Below are positions 6,296 through 24,050 of a stretch of 35,706 bases of DNA, piece by piece. This stretch comes from a virus. The notes below the pieces were generated by a model. The model was not told the DNA's origin and did no database searches. It saw only the letters and a program-made list of their open reading frames with translations. The position numbers and the translations under genes are program-made. The stretch spans positions 1 through 35,706 of the IMG/VR virus record IMGVR_UViG_3300020172_001970. One strand, 5' to 3'. Numbering within the stretch: position 1 is the first letter of the stretch; each line of letters begins with the position of its first letter.

Positions 6296-6667
6296 ATGAA
6301 AAAAATATTTATAACTATTGCATTATGTACTTTTATTACAGGATGCTCAACTATGTTCACTGGAACTACATCAAATGTTAATATTACTAGTACACCATCC
6401 GGTGCGGATTGTGAACTAGCTGGACATGGAGTTCATACTCCCGGAAATGTTGTTATTCCTAAGAGTAGTGCGAATTTAAATGTAAATTGCGAAAAACCTG
6501 GTTATATTCCGTCATCGGTTCCAGTGAATTCTACCTTCAATTCAACAACCTTAATTAATATTTTAACTGGATATTTTTTAATTATTGGAACTATTGTTGA
6601 TTTTGCATCTGGCGCGGCCTGGGAATATCCAAGCCATGTTAATGTTAATTTACCAAGCCAACAATAA
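6296..6667 (+). CDS. lipoprotein with PEGA-like domain
   Basis: A 123-residue protein with a lipoprotein signal peptide (MKKIFITIALCTFITGC) and lipobox ITGC, so Cys17 would be acylated. Residues 27-75 read like a PEGA beta domain (VNITSTPSGADCELAG ... CEKPGY). The end has a hydrophobic stretch (INILTGYFLIIGTIVDF) and SGAAWEYPSHVNVNL, as in Gram-negative envelope lipoproteins. The gene starts immediately after the MazG stop codon. It probably acts in the host envelope, for example in superinfection exclusion or lysis, but this is inference. It looks host-derived. Confidence 0.8.
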   Translation: MKKIFITIALCTFITGCSTMFTGTTSNVNITSTPSGADCELAGHGVHTPGNVVIPKSSANLNVNCEKPGYIPSSVPVNSTFNSTTLINILTGYFLIIGTIVDFASGAAWEYPSHVNVNLPSQQ

Positions 6668-6690
6668 TTAGTTAAAATAAAGAGGAATAT

Positions 6691-7533
6691 ATGGCACAAC
6701 ACTCAACATATTGGTCAAATTCAAAGATAGCAAAATGGTTGTCTGGTAGTGAAAAACCGGAATTTGCTACTGCACGTCAATGGCGTGAATGGAAAAAAGA
6801 AGCAAAAGCGAAACATCCTGTGAGATACTGGTTGGCGGAAGAAGGGTTAGGTAAACTTCAAGATATAGTTTATTGGCCTTATAACACATTTCATTCTTTC
6901 CGTTATTACATCAATAATCGTTGGGTGGTTAAAAGCCATGCTTTAACCGCACATCCAAAAGATATTAAACCAGGAAACTGGCAAGATGTTGGGTACCGTT
7001 TCTTGCCATGCTTGTTCAATGAATTAGTTGACTTTGTTGAAGTAGAAACTGCGTGGATGCATGTAGTTTGGGATAATGATGCCCGAAAAAAATATTGTGT
7101 TCCTTGGTGGAGAACTTCTTTTTTCAGATGGAGAACATGGCGCTGTCCAGAAGCTGGATTGGATTATTTAGATTGGGCTTCAAAGTTAACTAATGAAGAA
7201 TGGTGTGATAAAACCGATCCAGAATATGGACAACCAACCAATCAAGCATTAGCTGCTATGGAAATTAAAGAATTATATACATGGTGGAAAGAAGTATATC
7301 CAAATAGACCAGATCCATATGATGTAAGTGGATGGTCTGAAATTTGTAATAGAAAACGTCAAGGAAGTGATGATATTATGTCGCTATTTGATTACGATGA
7401 TGAAACACCGGAAGAACGAGCTGTACGATCTGCTACTCATGTACGATTGAGTGAAATTGAAGCTCAATATGAACAAGAAGAAGAAGATATGCTTGTTAGA
7501 TTGGTTAAAGTTAGAAAAAGTTTATGGACGTAA
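6691..7533 (+). CDS. conserved phage protein, unknown function
   Basis: A 280-residue protein very rich in tryptophan and aromatic residues in its first 200 residues (WREWKKEAKAKHPVRYWLAE, WRTSFFRWRTWRCP), followed by a charged, helical, acidic C-terminal end. The type is familiar from other large phages, where it is of unknown function. It has a good ribosome site (AGAGGAA) and overlaps the next gene by 10 bases. There is no membrane segment and no catalytic motif that I can name. Confidence 0.8.
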   Translation: MAQHSTYWSNSKIAKWLSGSEKPEFATARQWREWKKEAKAKHPVRYWLAEEGLGKLQDIVYWPYNTFHSFRYYINNRWVVKSHALTAHPKDIKPGNWQDVGYRFLPCLFNELVDFVEVETAWMHVVWDNDARKKYCVPWWRTSFFRWRTWRCPEAGLDYLDWASKLTNEEWCDKTDPEYGQPTNQALAAMEIKELYTWWKEVYPNRPDPYDVSGWSEICNRKRQGSDDIMSLFDYDDETPEERAVRSATHVRLSEIEAQYEQEEEDMLVRLVKVRKSLWT

Positions 7534-7712
7534 AACAATCTAAAAATTTTTGTACTTGTGGTAGTGAGCGTAAATACTGTCAACGACATGACGCTTACTA
7601 CTGCGAACTATGTAATAAATGGTTAGAACCAACATGTGATGACCCAGATTGTTGGTTCTGTCCAGATAGACCTGAGAAACCTAGTCAAATAATATATAAT
7701 CAAACAACATAA
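7524..7712 (+). CDS. small cysteine-rich zinc-binding protein
   Basis: A 62-residue protein with three Cys/His pairs: CTCGSERKYCQRH, CELC and CDDPDCWFC, so probably a small zinc finger with two sites. It overlaps the preceding gene by 10 bases in another frame, with AAAAAG-type sequence before the ATG at 7524. No function is known. Confidence 0.7.
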   Translation: MDVKQSKNFCTCGSERKYCQRHDAYYCELCNKWLEPTCDDPDCWFCPDRPEKPSQIIYNQTT

Positions 7713-7724
7713 CATGGAATTATA

Positions 7725-8915
7725 ATGGCAAAAGTAGCTAAAAAAACAAAGAAAACTAAAATTACTAGTGTCACTATACGTGAAAATCGTAATAAAGATT
7801 GGAGCCCACGTTGGGATGATACCGACTCATTATCTTCTACTGAGTTCTTAAAGCATTATCATAGTGCAATGCATTATTATAACATCCAATTTAGTGGTAA
7901 AGATCTAAAACCGGCAGTATTGACATGGATGAATGAGAATGGCTATGAAAAAGATGTCATCACCGAGTTTAAGAAATCAAAAGACTGGCGTGTAAGTACA
8001 ACGATGGGTGCAATAGCAAGTTGTTTATCCCGTGGTATGCCAGAACAACGTGATGATTTCAATAGTGGGACCAATACCAAAGAATGGTTAGTAAAAGCTA
8101 TTAATAAAGTAATTGAAGATAGCAAAAACGATGTTGAAGTTGATGAAGAAACAGAAACTAAACCAACCGCACCGGTTGTTAGCATCCAAGAACGGGTTCG
8201 TGAAGCAACATTCAAGATGACCGAAGAAATCGAAGATGCAATTGAAGTTTGGATGGAAACACCAGAAAAATTCGATCCAAAACAATTTAAAATACTTAAT
8301 CTACTCAAAGGTAAAGAAGTAAAAGCCGCTCATGCACGGGTTATTAAAGAGTATTACTCAGTTGGATTGAAAGAATTGTCAGATGTCATTGAAGGTAAAG
8401 ATGACGACCTTAAAGAGGGTTACAAACATCGAACTAAAAAGCAAATAAATAATTTATTAGCATTTTACAAGGAAATTGACTCAGCTTGTACTATGTTAAT
8501 GGAAGAAGCCAAGGTTTTACGTAAACCACGGGCTAAAAAAGCTGTTCCAAAAGACAAAATAGTGGAAAAACTCAAGTTTTTGAAGACTTTTGAACCATTA
8601 AAACTAGTATCAGTCAACCCAACCGATATTTTGGGTTCAAAAGAACTATGGATATACAACACTAAGACCAGAAAGCTTGGTAAATACATTGCTGATGATA
8701 TGACTGGTCCTCTTGGAATTAAAGGAACTACTATTATTGGTTATGATGAACATAAAAGTATTCAAAAAACCATTAGAAAACCAGATGAAAAACTCAAGGA
8801 ATTCAAATCAGCTGGGAAAATAGCTCTCAGGAAATTTTTAGATGATATCAATTCTACCGATACCAAAATGAATGGTAGAATTAATGAAGATATAATTCTA
8901 TTAAAGGTTTTGTAA
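7725..8915 (+). CDS. conserved phage protein, unknown function
   Basis: A 396-residue protein. It has a lysine-rich start (MAKVAKKTKKTKITSVTIRE), a first domain to about 130 (helical, with MHYYNIQFSGKDLKPAVLTW), an acidic linker, a helical middle (KEVKAAHARVIKEYYSVGLK) and a C-terminal domain with LWIYNTKTRKLGKY, IKGTTIIGYDEHKS and LRKPDE/LRKF-type patterns. Proteins with this ending are common in aquatic T4-like phages, unknown in role. Its position among early genes and its basic regions would suit nucleic-acid binding; this is a guess. A 14-bp inverted repeat follows the stop codon. Confidence 0.8.
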   Translation: MAKVAKKTKKTKITSVTIRENRNKDWSPRWDDTDSLSSTEFLKHYHSAMHYYNIQFSGKDLKPAVLTWMNENGYEKDVITEFKKSKDWRVSTTMGAIASCLSRGMPEQRDDFNSGTNTKEWLVKAINKVIEDSKNDVEVDEETETKPTAPVVSIQERVREATFKMTEEIEDAIEVWMETPEKFDPKQFKILNLLKGKEVKAAHARVIKEYYSVGLKELSDVIEGKDDDLKEGYKHRTKKQINNLLAFYKEIDSACTMLMEEAKVLRKPRAKKAVPKDKIVEKLKFLKTFEPLKLVSVNPTDILGSKELWIYNTKTRKLGKYIADDMTGPLGIKGTTIIGYDEHKSIQKTIRKPDEKLKEFKSAGKIALRKFLDDINSTDTKMNGRINEDIILLKVL

Positions 8916-8918
8916 AAT

Positions 8919-8956
8919 AATCGTATCATATAATGTAAATACTATATGATACGATT
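8919..8956 (+). promoter_or_regulatory. 14-bp perfect hairpin, terminator or start-codon control
   Basis: AATCGTATCATATA (8919-8932) and its exact reverse complement (8943-8956) flank the loop ATGTAAATAC. It starts 3 bases after the stop of the preceding gene and is followed by TTCTATTTTAATT. The loop contains TGTAAATA, 7 of 8 bases of the T4 late promoter, and the right arm contains the ATG at 8946. It may be a weak terminator or a hairpin that blocks translation of read-through mRNA. Confidence 0.5.
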
Positions 8957-9290
8957 TTCTATTTTAATTGAACAGCATAATAATGATATGCATAAAATTA
9001 ACGAACAACGTCGTTGGTGGTTATTTGCAAGTTCTATGGTGTTTTCCGGTGTTATTTTTTTAATTTTTGGCTGGGATTGGATATCTGAATTTAATCATAA
9101 ATCATTATGGTGGGTGATTATTTCACTAATGCTGATAATTTGTATGAATTGGTGGTATTGGACTATGAAAGTAATATCTCATTTATTAGTTCACCAGTGT
9201 TCTGAATATGACATGATAGCTGAATTATTGAATGAAATAAAAGAACTAAAAGAACATATCAAACAACTTTCTATTGACAACAAGCAATAA
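8946..9290 (+). CDS. membrane protein with coiled-coil tail
   Basis: Up to 114 residues: a charged N-terminal part, two membrane helices (about 25-43, WLFASSMVFSGVIFLIFGW, and about 54-75), and a helical C-terminal segment (IAELLNEIKELKEHIKQL) that looks like a coiled coil. The start is uncertain: the ATG at 8946 lies in the hairpin arm with no Shine-Dalgarno sequence. An ATG at 8988 (residue 15) is an alternative. No family is recognised; it may be an inner-membrane accessory protein. Confidence 0.7.
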   Translation: MIRFSILIEQHNNDMHKINEQRRWWLFASSMVFSGVIFLIFGWDWISEFNHKSLWWVIISLMLIICMNWWYWTMKVISHLLVHQCSEYDMIAELLNEIKELKEHIKQLSIDNKQ

Positions 9291-9359
9291 TCACGATATT
9301 ATACATTTTTTTCAACTTAAACAACCCAACCAATGAATAAAATAGGCTTTGCATGTAAA

Positions 9360-9899
9360 TTATTTTAGTTCAGGGGACACTTCAAAAAAGCAATGTTTTC
9401 TGCTGTATAATAAATAACATACATTTCTGCTAATACCATATTCTAAACTGATACTAGAATATGATTGACCATTATTCATTTTGGTAATAACTTCTTTATA
9501 TAAATAATAATTTTTTAAATTTTTTGTTCGAATTATTGTCATTCGTTTTTCGGATGAACAAGGGTTTGGTTTATTAAACATTGGATTATTAACACCAGTC
9601 CGGGATTCTGATGACACGGTTGCGCCACCATTACCGCCGAATGTGGTATTAACTAAAATTCCTCCGTCAATTATTCTACCATAGTGGGCAATAAGATGAA
9701 TTTCCAATTCCCAAGCTTCATTTTCGGTTAAATTCTCTTGTATAATTTGAATTCGTTGTGGATTTCTTGGGCGCAAATCACATCCGTTTTTTCTACGATG
9801 TGTTGCCCACGCTCGACGCTTTGAACCTTTGCCGATATAATATGGTGTTTGATTTTTGCGAATGTATTGGTAAACGTAATAAATATTGTTACTGGACAT
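9360..9899 (-). CDS. GIY-YIG homing endonuclease
   Basis: A 179-residue protein with a clear GIY-YIG core: YVY (8-10), YYIGKGSKRRAW (20-31) with candidate catalytic R28/R29, glutamate in EAWELEI (64/66) and asparagine in LVNTTFGG (84). It is followed by a part of a NUMOD3-like motif (NNPMFNKPNP) and a helix-turn-helix-like end (SSISLEYGISRNVCYLL). GGAGG lies 7 bases before the start at 9899. It is inserted antisense, with the same leader and late promoter as endonuclease 1. The predicted role is gene homing. Confidence 0.87.
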   Translation of the reverse strand: MSSNNIYYVYQYIRKNQTPYYIGKGSKRRAWATHRRKNGCDLRPRNPQRIQIIQENLTENEAWELEIHLIAHYGRIIDGGILVNTTFGGNGGATVSSESRTGVNNPMFNKPNPCSSEKRMTIIRTKNLKNYYLYKEVITKMNNGQSYSSISLEYGISRNVCYLLYSRKHCFFEVSPELK

Positions 9900-9935
9900 A
9901 ACAGTTCCTCCGAATTGTGATAAGATATGTTTAGA

Positions 9936-9963
9936 GTAGTTGGGACGGCAATCCGCGAACTAC
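9936..9963 (-). promoter_or_regulatory. structured leader hairpin of endonuclease gene 3 (copy 2)
   Basis: Identical over 28 bases to 1857-1884 (outer stem GTAGTT/AACTAC), and likewise 5 bases after the late-promoter octamer. The two endonucleases it precedes have different protein sequences and architecture, so the leader is better conserved than the genes. Confidence 0.6.
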
Positions 9964-9968
9964 ATCTT

Positions 9969-9976
9969 TATTTATC
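9969..9976 (-). promoter_or_regulatory. T4-type late promoter GATAAATA
   Basis: GATAAATA on the minus strand, 69 bases before the ATG of the endonuclease at 9899, abutting its leader hairpin. Confidence 0.65.
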
Positions 9977-9992
9977 ATCTGACAAAAACCTA

Positions 9993-10021
9993 TTGACTTT
10001 TGCACAGTATTTTTATATAAT
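9993..10021 (+). promoter_or_regulatory. sigma-70 promoter
   Basis: TTGACT (9993-9998), 17-base spacer, TATAAT (10016-10021), 30 bases before the ATG at 10052. It drives 10052-10612 and probably the two genes after it. It faces away from the endonuclease promoter. Confidence 0.78.
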
Positions 10022-10051
10022 AAAGTATCTAAACTATTCTTTACACACTAA

Positions 10052-10612
10052 ATGAACATTTTTTATCTATCAGAAAACCAACACTTATGCGCTCAGTATC
10101 ATAATGACAAACACTGTGTCAAAATGATACTTGAATATTCACAATTGTTATCTACTGCACACCGGGTTCTTGACGGTACGATGACTACTGGTATTAACAA
10201 CAATGGTAGAAAACAAACAAGTTATGTACTTGCTGATAGTCGTGACAATATTCTTTATCGTGCTACCCATCTCAACCATCCTTCATCAATCTGGGTAAGA
10301 CAATCAACTGAAAATTATATGTGGTTAGCAGAATTGTTGGTTCAATTATGTAATGAATATACATATAGATATGGAAAAGTTCATAAATGTGAACAATCTG
10401 GATTGGTCAATATTCTTGCAACCACTATCCCTAATAACATACCACATCACAGTTTTACCCAACCTACCCCGGCAATGCCAACTGACTGCATATTACATAA
10501 TGACTCAATGTTATCATACAGAAATTATTACATAATCAAAAAGAAACATATCGCAAGTTGGTGTGGAAAAATTAATAGCCGTCAAGTGCCAGACTGGTAT
10601 AACTATGAATGA
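10052..10612 (+). CDS. conserved phage protein, unknown function (CAQYHNDKHCVKM type)
   Basis: A 186-residue protein of a family found in many T4-like and other phages, marked by MNIFYLSENQ, CAQYHNDKHCVKMILE, SQLLSTAHRVLDG, NHPSSIWVRQSTENYMWL, and an end PVPDW-like (RQVPDWYNYE). Histidines and charged residues in the first motif are so regular that an enzymatic role is likely, but I know of none established. A consensus sigma-70 promoter and no ribosome site stronger than none precede the ATG. The next gene begins within a few bases. Confidence 0.82.
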   Translation: MNIFYLSENQHLCAQYHNDKHCVKMILEYSQLLSTAHRVLDGTMTTGINNNGRKQTSYVLADSRDNILYRATHLNHPSSIWVRQSTENYMWLAELLVQLCNEYTYRYGKVHKCEQSGLVNILATTIPNNIPHHSFTQPTPAMPTDCILHNDSMLSYRNYYIIKKKHIASWCGKINSRQVPDWYNYE

Positions 10613-10627
10613 GGGAAATAGTATGGA

Positions 10628-11014
10628 TTGGATGAATGTATTGGGCTTGCTGACATGTGCCCTATCGTATTGGATATATACTATCATTATATCAAAACAG
10701 GAGAATATATCACACCCGATGACCCAAGGATCGAGGCAGTTGTTAATAGTTGGCGATCTGTCCTTCCTGTTATTCATTATTCTATTAGTCGTGAAGATAT
10801 TCTTTCCGGCCACCGGGCTGATGATAAACCAGACCTTGAATTATTATTGGAGTCTGGTCTAAATAAACAAAAATTACGCGCCCATTCGGACTTTTATTGG
10901 AATGACGCTGTTAACGATTGGGCATTAAGCCATTCAGTATGGGCAGATATAATGTGCGAGTCAAAAGGAAAAAATTTAGCTAGTTTCATGTTGTATGAGT
11001 ACGCAAAAAAATGA
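10628..11014 (+). CDS. conserved small phage protein, start uncertain
   Basis: A 128-residue frame (TTG start, next in-frame ATG about residue 9) with the phage-typical phrase TPDDPRIEAVVNSWRSV and ILSGHRADDKPDLELL; no known function. The stop overlaps the next gene's ATG (ATGA at 11011-11014). The start is odd: the frame has no ATG after the stop at 10619-10621, while GAGGGA at 10611 sits best for the ATG at 10623, which opens another frame (79 residues, two hydrophobic stretches, to 10862). Either TTG is used, or translation shifts frame, or there is an indel in the sequence. Confidence 0.7.
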   Translation: MDECIGLADMCPIVLDIYYHYIKTGEYITPDDPRIEAVVNSWRSVLPVIHYSISREDILSGHRADDKPDLELLLESGLNKQKLRAHSDFYWNDAVNDWALSHSVWADIMCESKGKNLASFMLYEYAKK

Positions 11015-11250
11015 TTATAGATATTGATAAAATGTTTTTTTATAAGAACGCTAAATGGAAACTTGAATTTGCGTGGATTCCTAAACGATGTGCAATTTCT
11101 AAAAAATTAATTTGGTTAGAAACTGGATATAAAGGAGTTTTTATATGGAATCAACTAGTAGATATGGGAATGAATAAACTAGAGTTGAAGGAATCACGAT
11201 GGCTTACTAAACGAGAATTTATTTTCGGTAAAATAAAAGGCACGATATAA
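11011..11250 (+). CDS. small conserved phage protein
   Basis: A 79-residue protein: FAWIPKRCAISKKLIWLE and a tail ESRWLTKREFIFGKIKG. Short proteins with this WIPKRC/KLIWL pattern are found in several T4-like phages, function unknown. It is translationally coupled to the previous gene by an ATGA overlap and ends at a strong bidirectional terminator. Confidence 0.75.
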   Translation: MIIDIDKMFFYKNAKWKLEFAWIPKRCAISKKLIWLETGYKGVFIWNQLVDMGMNKLELKESRWLTKREFIFGKIKGTI

Positions 11251-11275
11251 AAAAGGGGCTGTTATAGCCCCTTTT
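11251..11275. terminator. bidirectional rho-independent terminator
   Basis: A perfect 10-bp stem AAAAGGGGCT/AGCCCCTTTT with loop GTTAT lies between the plus-strand gene ending at 11250 and the minus-strand gene ending at 11278, and it has T-rich tails in both directions. It separates the two converging transcription units. Confidence 0.88.
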
Positions 11276-11277
11276 AG

Positions 11278-11649
11278 TTATTTTGATTTAGGTTTTGGTT
11301 TTCTTCCACGTTTTTTAGTGGAAACTTTTGGTTGTGGTTTAATAGGTTCTACAATTTCTTGTTTAATTACTGAAGATGCTGGAGTTGGTTTTTTAGTAGC
11401 TTTTTTAAGAACTTCTATAAGGTCTTCTACATCAACTCTTCCATCTTTATTGATATCAGCAGCTTCTTTTACTTTTTTAGTTACACGTTGCTTAACTTCT
11501 TTAACATCATCTAAATTGATAACGTTGTCGTTATTAATATCTACAACTTTCTTAACTCGTCTAACAACTTTCTTTGCTTGTTCTTCAACGACAGCAACAT
11601 CTGCTTCAACTTTTCCTAATCCAAATAATTTTTTAATAAATTCAAACAT
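11278..11649 (-). CDS. dockerin/EF-hand-like protein with basic tail
   Basis: A 123-residue protein. Two 12-residue calcium loops are present: D37-D48 (DINNDNVINLDD) and D65-D76 (DINKDGRVDVED), 28 residues apart and each followed by a helix, as in a dockerin pair. The N-terminal part is a basic helix (LFGLG, KKVVRRVKKV), the end is lysine/proline-rich with RGRKPKPK, like an AT-hook. The start at 11649 follows AAGGAG, and a perfect late promoter lies at 11667-11674. In bacteria dockerins bind cohesins; here no partner is seen. Calcium binding is a strong guess, function unknown. Confidence 0.78.
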   Translation of the reverse strand: MFEFIKKLFGLGKVEADVAVVEEQAKKVVRRVKKVVDINNDNVINLDDVKEVKQRVTKKVKEAADINKDGRVDVEDLIEVLKKATKKPTPASSVIKQEIVEPIKPQPKVSTKKRGRKPKPKSK

Positions 11650-11666
11650 AAATTCTCCTTGTTCTT

Positions 11667-11674
11667 TATTTATA
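11667..11674 (-). promoter_or_regulatory. T4-type late promoter TATAAATA
   Basis: Perfect TATAAATA on the minus strand, 17 bases before the ATG at 11649, with AAGGAG between them. Confidence 0.78.
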
Positions 11675-11957
11675 ATTGGTCTAATGTCTTGAGTGAAGAA
11701 ACTGGCATATCCCAAATATGTTTATTTTCAACACCTTTCTGTTGAGCAAATCTTTTTACATCACAATTATTACATACGTGATAATGATTGTTATTTAATC
11801 TATTAGGATCCATACTTCCTCGTTCCCGTTGAAATAATTCACTACAACAATCACATCTAAACGTAATTATTGACTTCTTTCTGGAATATGTATGAGTATT
11901 TCCTAATTTACTAATACGTTGATACTCAGTTAAAATATAATCTGTTTTGATAATCAT
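11670..11957 (-). CDS. small zinc-finger phage protein
   Basis: A 95-residue protein with two Cys pairs, CDCC (35-38) and CNNC (62-65 region), and HVCNNCDVKRFAQQKGVENK. This type with HVC..CD.KRFAQ.KGVE is common in T4-like phages of unknown role. It ends inside the late promoter of the next minus-strand gene (11667-11674). No Shine-Dalgarno sequence is seen before the ATG at 11957. It could bind nucleic acid. Confidence 0.72.
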   Translation of the reverse strand: MIIKTDYILTEYQRISKLGNTHTYSRKKSIITFRCDCCSELFQRERGSMDPNRLNNNHYHVCNNCDVKRFAQQKGVENKHIWDMPVSSLKTLDQL

Positions 11958-11973
11958 CTAGTATTTACATTAA

Positions 11974-22705
<10,732 letters not shown>

Positions 22706-22728
22706 ATTTCATCATTATCAATTATAAC

Positions 22729-22736
22729 GATAAATA
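22729..22736 (+). promoter_or_regulatory. T4-type late promoter GATAAATA
   Basis: GATAAATA lies 18 bases before the ATG at 22755, just after the hairpin of the giant gene. Confidence 0.75.
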
Positions 22737-22754
22737 TGTAAAAGAGAGCAAAAA

Positions 22755-23303
22755 ATGACAATATTACAATCAATCAATTTAGGTAATTATGCAAATGATG
22801 GTACGGGGGATGATCTCCGTACCGCTTTTCAAAAGGTAAATGCTAATTTCGATATTCTTAGATATGAAGTTACTGGTGCTACTAACATGGGTAACGGAAT
22901 TGGTTTATATGCTAGAAAAAACGATGTTAATCTTGAATTTAAATCATTAACTAGTAATGATAATAGTATAACAATAACTCAATCAACAAATACTGTAGAT
23001 TTACATGCAGTTACTAGTTTAGAAACTGATACTTCACCTATGTTAGGTGGTGATCTTGGATTAAATGGGCATATTATTAAAGCAATTAATGGGGGCGGTA
23101 TTGAATCTAATATATGGGGGATTGATATCCAATTGCTGAATTCAATTGTAGAATTATTAATAGCTTCTGGACCATCAAATATTGATTTAGGTACATTTGA
23201 AACACCATTCGGTTATACCACTTTATTGCCTAGAGGCACTGACATTGATATGGGTTCGTTTTTAATCCCAAAAATAACTAATATGGATTTTGGTTCATTT
23301 TAA
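22755..23303 (+). CDS. tail-fibre-associated structural protein
   Basis: A 182-residue protein whose first 35 residues (NYANDGTGDDLRTAFQKVNA) repeat the opening motif of the giant protein, so the two may attach in the same way. The end is a low-complexity region with three repeats of the type D(I/M/F)(D/G)xGxF(L/E) ending in GSF. It has its own late promoter. The role is inferred from the shared N-terminal motif and position. Confidence 0.78.
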   Translation: MTILQSINLGNYANDGTGDDLRTAFQKVNANFDILRYEVTGATNMGNGIGLYARKNDVNLEFKSLTSNDNSITITQSTNTVDLHAVTSLETDTSPMLGGDLGLNGHIIKAINGGGIESNIWGIDIQLLNSIVELLIASGPSNIDLGTFETPFGYTTLLPRGTDIDMGSFLIPKITNMDFGSF

Positions 23304-23304
23304 A

Positions 23305-23312
23305 GATAAATA
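23305..23312 (+). promoter_or_regulatory. T4-type late promoter GATAAATA
   Basis: GATAAATA lies 20 bases before the ATG at 23333. It begins 1 base after the preceding stop codon (TAA, 23301-23303). Confidence 0.75.
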
Positions 23313-23332
23313 ATAAAAATACTGGAGATAAT

Positions 23333-23569
23333 ATGATTGAAAATCAGGAACCATCTACTAACCTAGAAACAGAAACACCATTAATTTACACATCTAAAGG
23401 AAACATTCCGGTGGATTCATTACGATATGAGACTAATTGGACTGTTTCGAGTGAGTATATTATGTTTACTGAATCATGGTATCTAGAAGATGAATTAGTT
23501 AAGTCAAATTCTCATGCGTATGGAGCAAATCCACTCGGTCAGCTTTCATCTGACAATGGCACATTTTAA
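23333..23569 (+). CDS. small protein of tail cluster, unknown function
   Basis: A 78-residue acidic protein (MIENQEPSTNLETETPLIYT...), with GNIPVDSLRYETNW and an end of polar residues. Small proteins with this GNIPV..L.YE pattern accompany tail genes in aquatic T4-like phages. GGAGA lies before the ATG and a late promoter precedes it. Confidence 0.7.
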   Translation: MIENQEPSTNLETETPLIYTSKGNIPVDSLRYETNWTVSSEYIMFTESWYLEDELVKSNSHAYGANPLGQLSSDNGTF

Positions 23570-23584
23570 ATTTAAGGAAAACTC

Positions 23585-24043
23585 ATGTCAAATTCACCTG
23601 GCTTATGCCAATCATTTAAAAAAGATTTATTAAACGGCGTTCATGCCTTTTCAGTAGCATCTGGCGGGAAGGTTTCAGCTGATGCTTTTTACGGTGCATT
23701 GTATTCTGCAACAGCTAATTTATCACCAACTTCTACAACTGCATATACAACACAAGGCGAGGTCAGTGCATCTGGTTCTTATGTTGCGGGTGGAGTAGAA
23801 CTAACAAATTCAACGGCTCCAAATGCATCATCAGGTACTGCTTATTGGACTCCATCGGCTAATATTATAATTACATCATTTACTGCATCTAATTTTGATT
23901 CTTTATTGATCTATAATAACACAGTCACTGGAAAAAATGCAGTAGGTATATTTTCTTTCAATCCACAATCTATAACAGCTGGTACCTTTACATTAACTAT
24001 GCCAACTAATAGTAATACCACAGGGTTAATCCGTATAGCGTGA
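23585..24043 (+). CDS. phage structural protein of tail cluster
   Basis: A 152-residue protein. It begins with CQSFKKDLLNGVHAF, continues with a threonine/alanine-rich part (ALYSATANLSPTSTTAYTTQ) and a beta-rich end. This is a well-known phage pattern (short Cys-x-SFK-x-LLDG start and ALYT..A.L), usually near tail or fibre genes; its exact role is not known. AAGGA lies before the ATG. Confidence 0.78.
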   Translation: MSNSPGLCQSFKKDLLNGVHAFSVASGGKVSADAFYGALYSATANLSPTSTTAYTTQGEVSASGSYVAGGVELTNSTAPNASSGTAYWTPSANIIITSFTASNFDSLLIYNNTVTGKNAVGIFSFNPQSITAGTFTLTMPTNSNTTGLIRIA

Positions 24044-24050
24044 GGTATAT

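Noticed and set aside
9494-9504. TATAAATA-like sequence inside endonuclease gene 3
   Set aside because: Same reason: inside coding sequence with no suitable start after it.
11318-11692. 124-residue plus-strand frame over the dockerin-like gene
   Set aside because: It is the shadow of the minus-strand gene, which has a ribosome site, late promoter and clear motifs.
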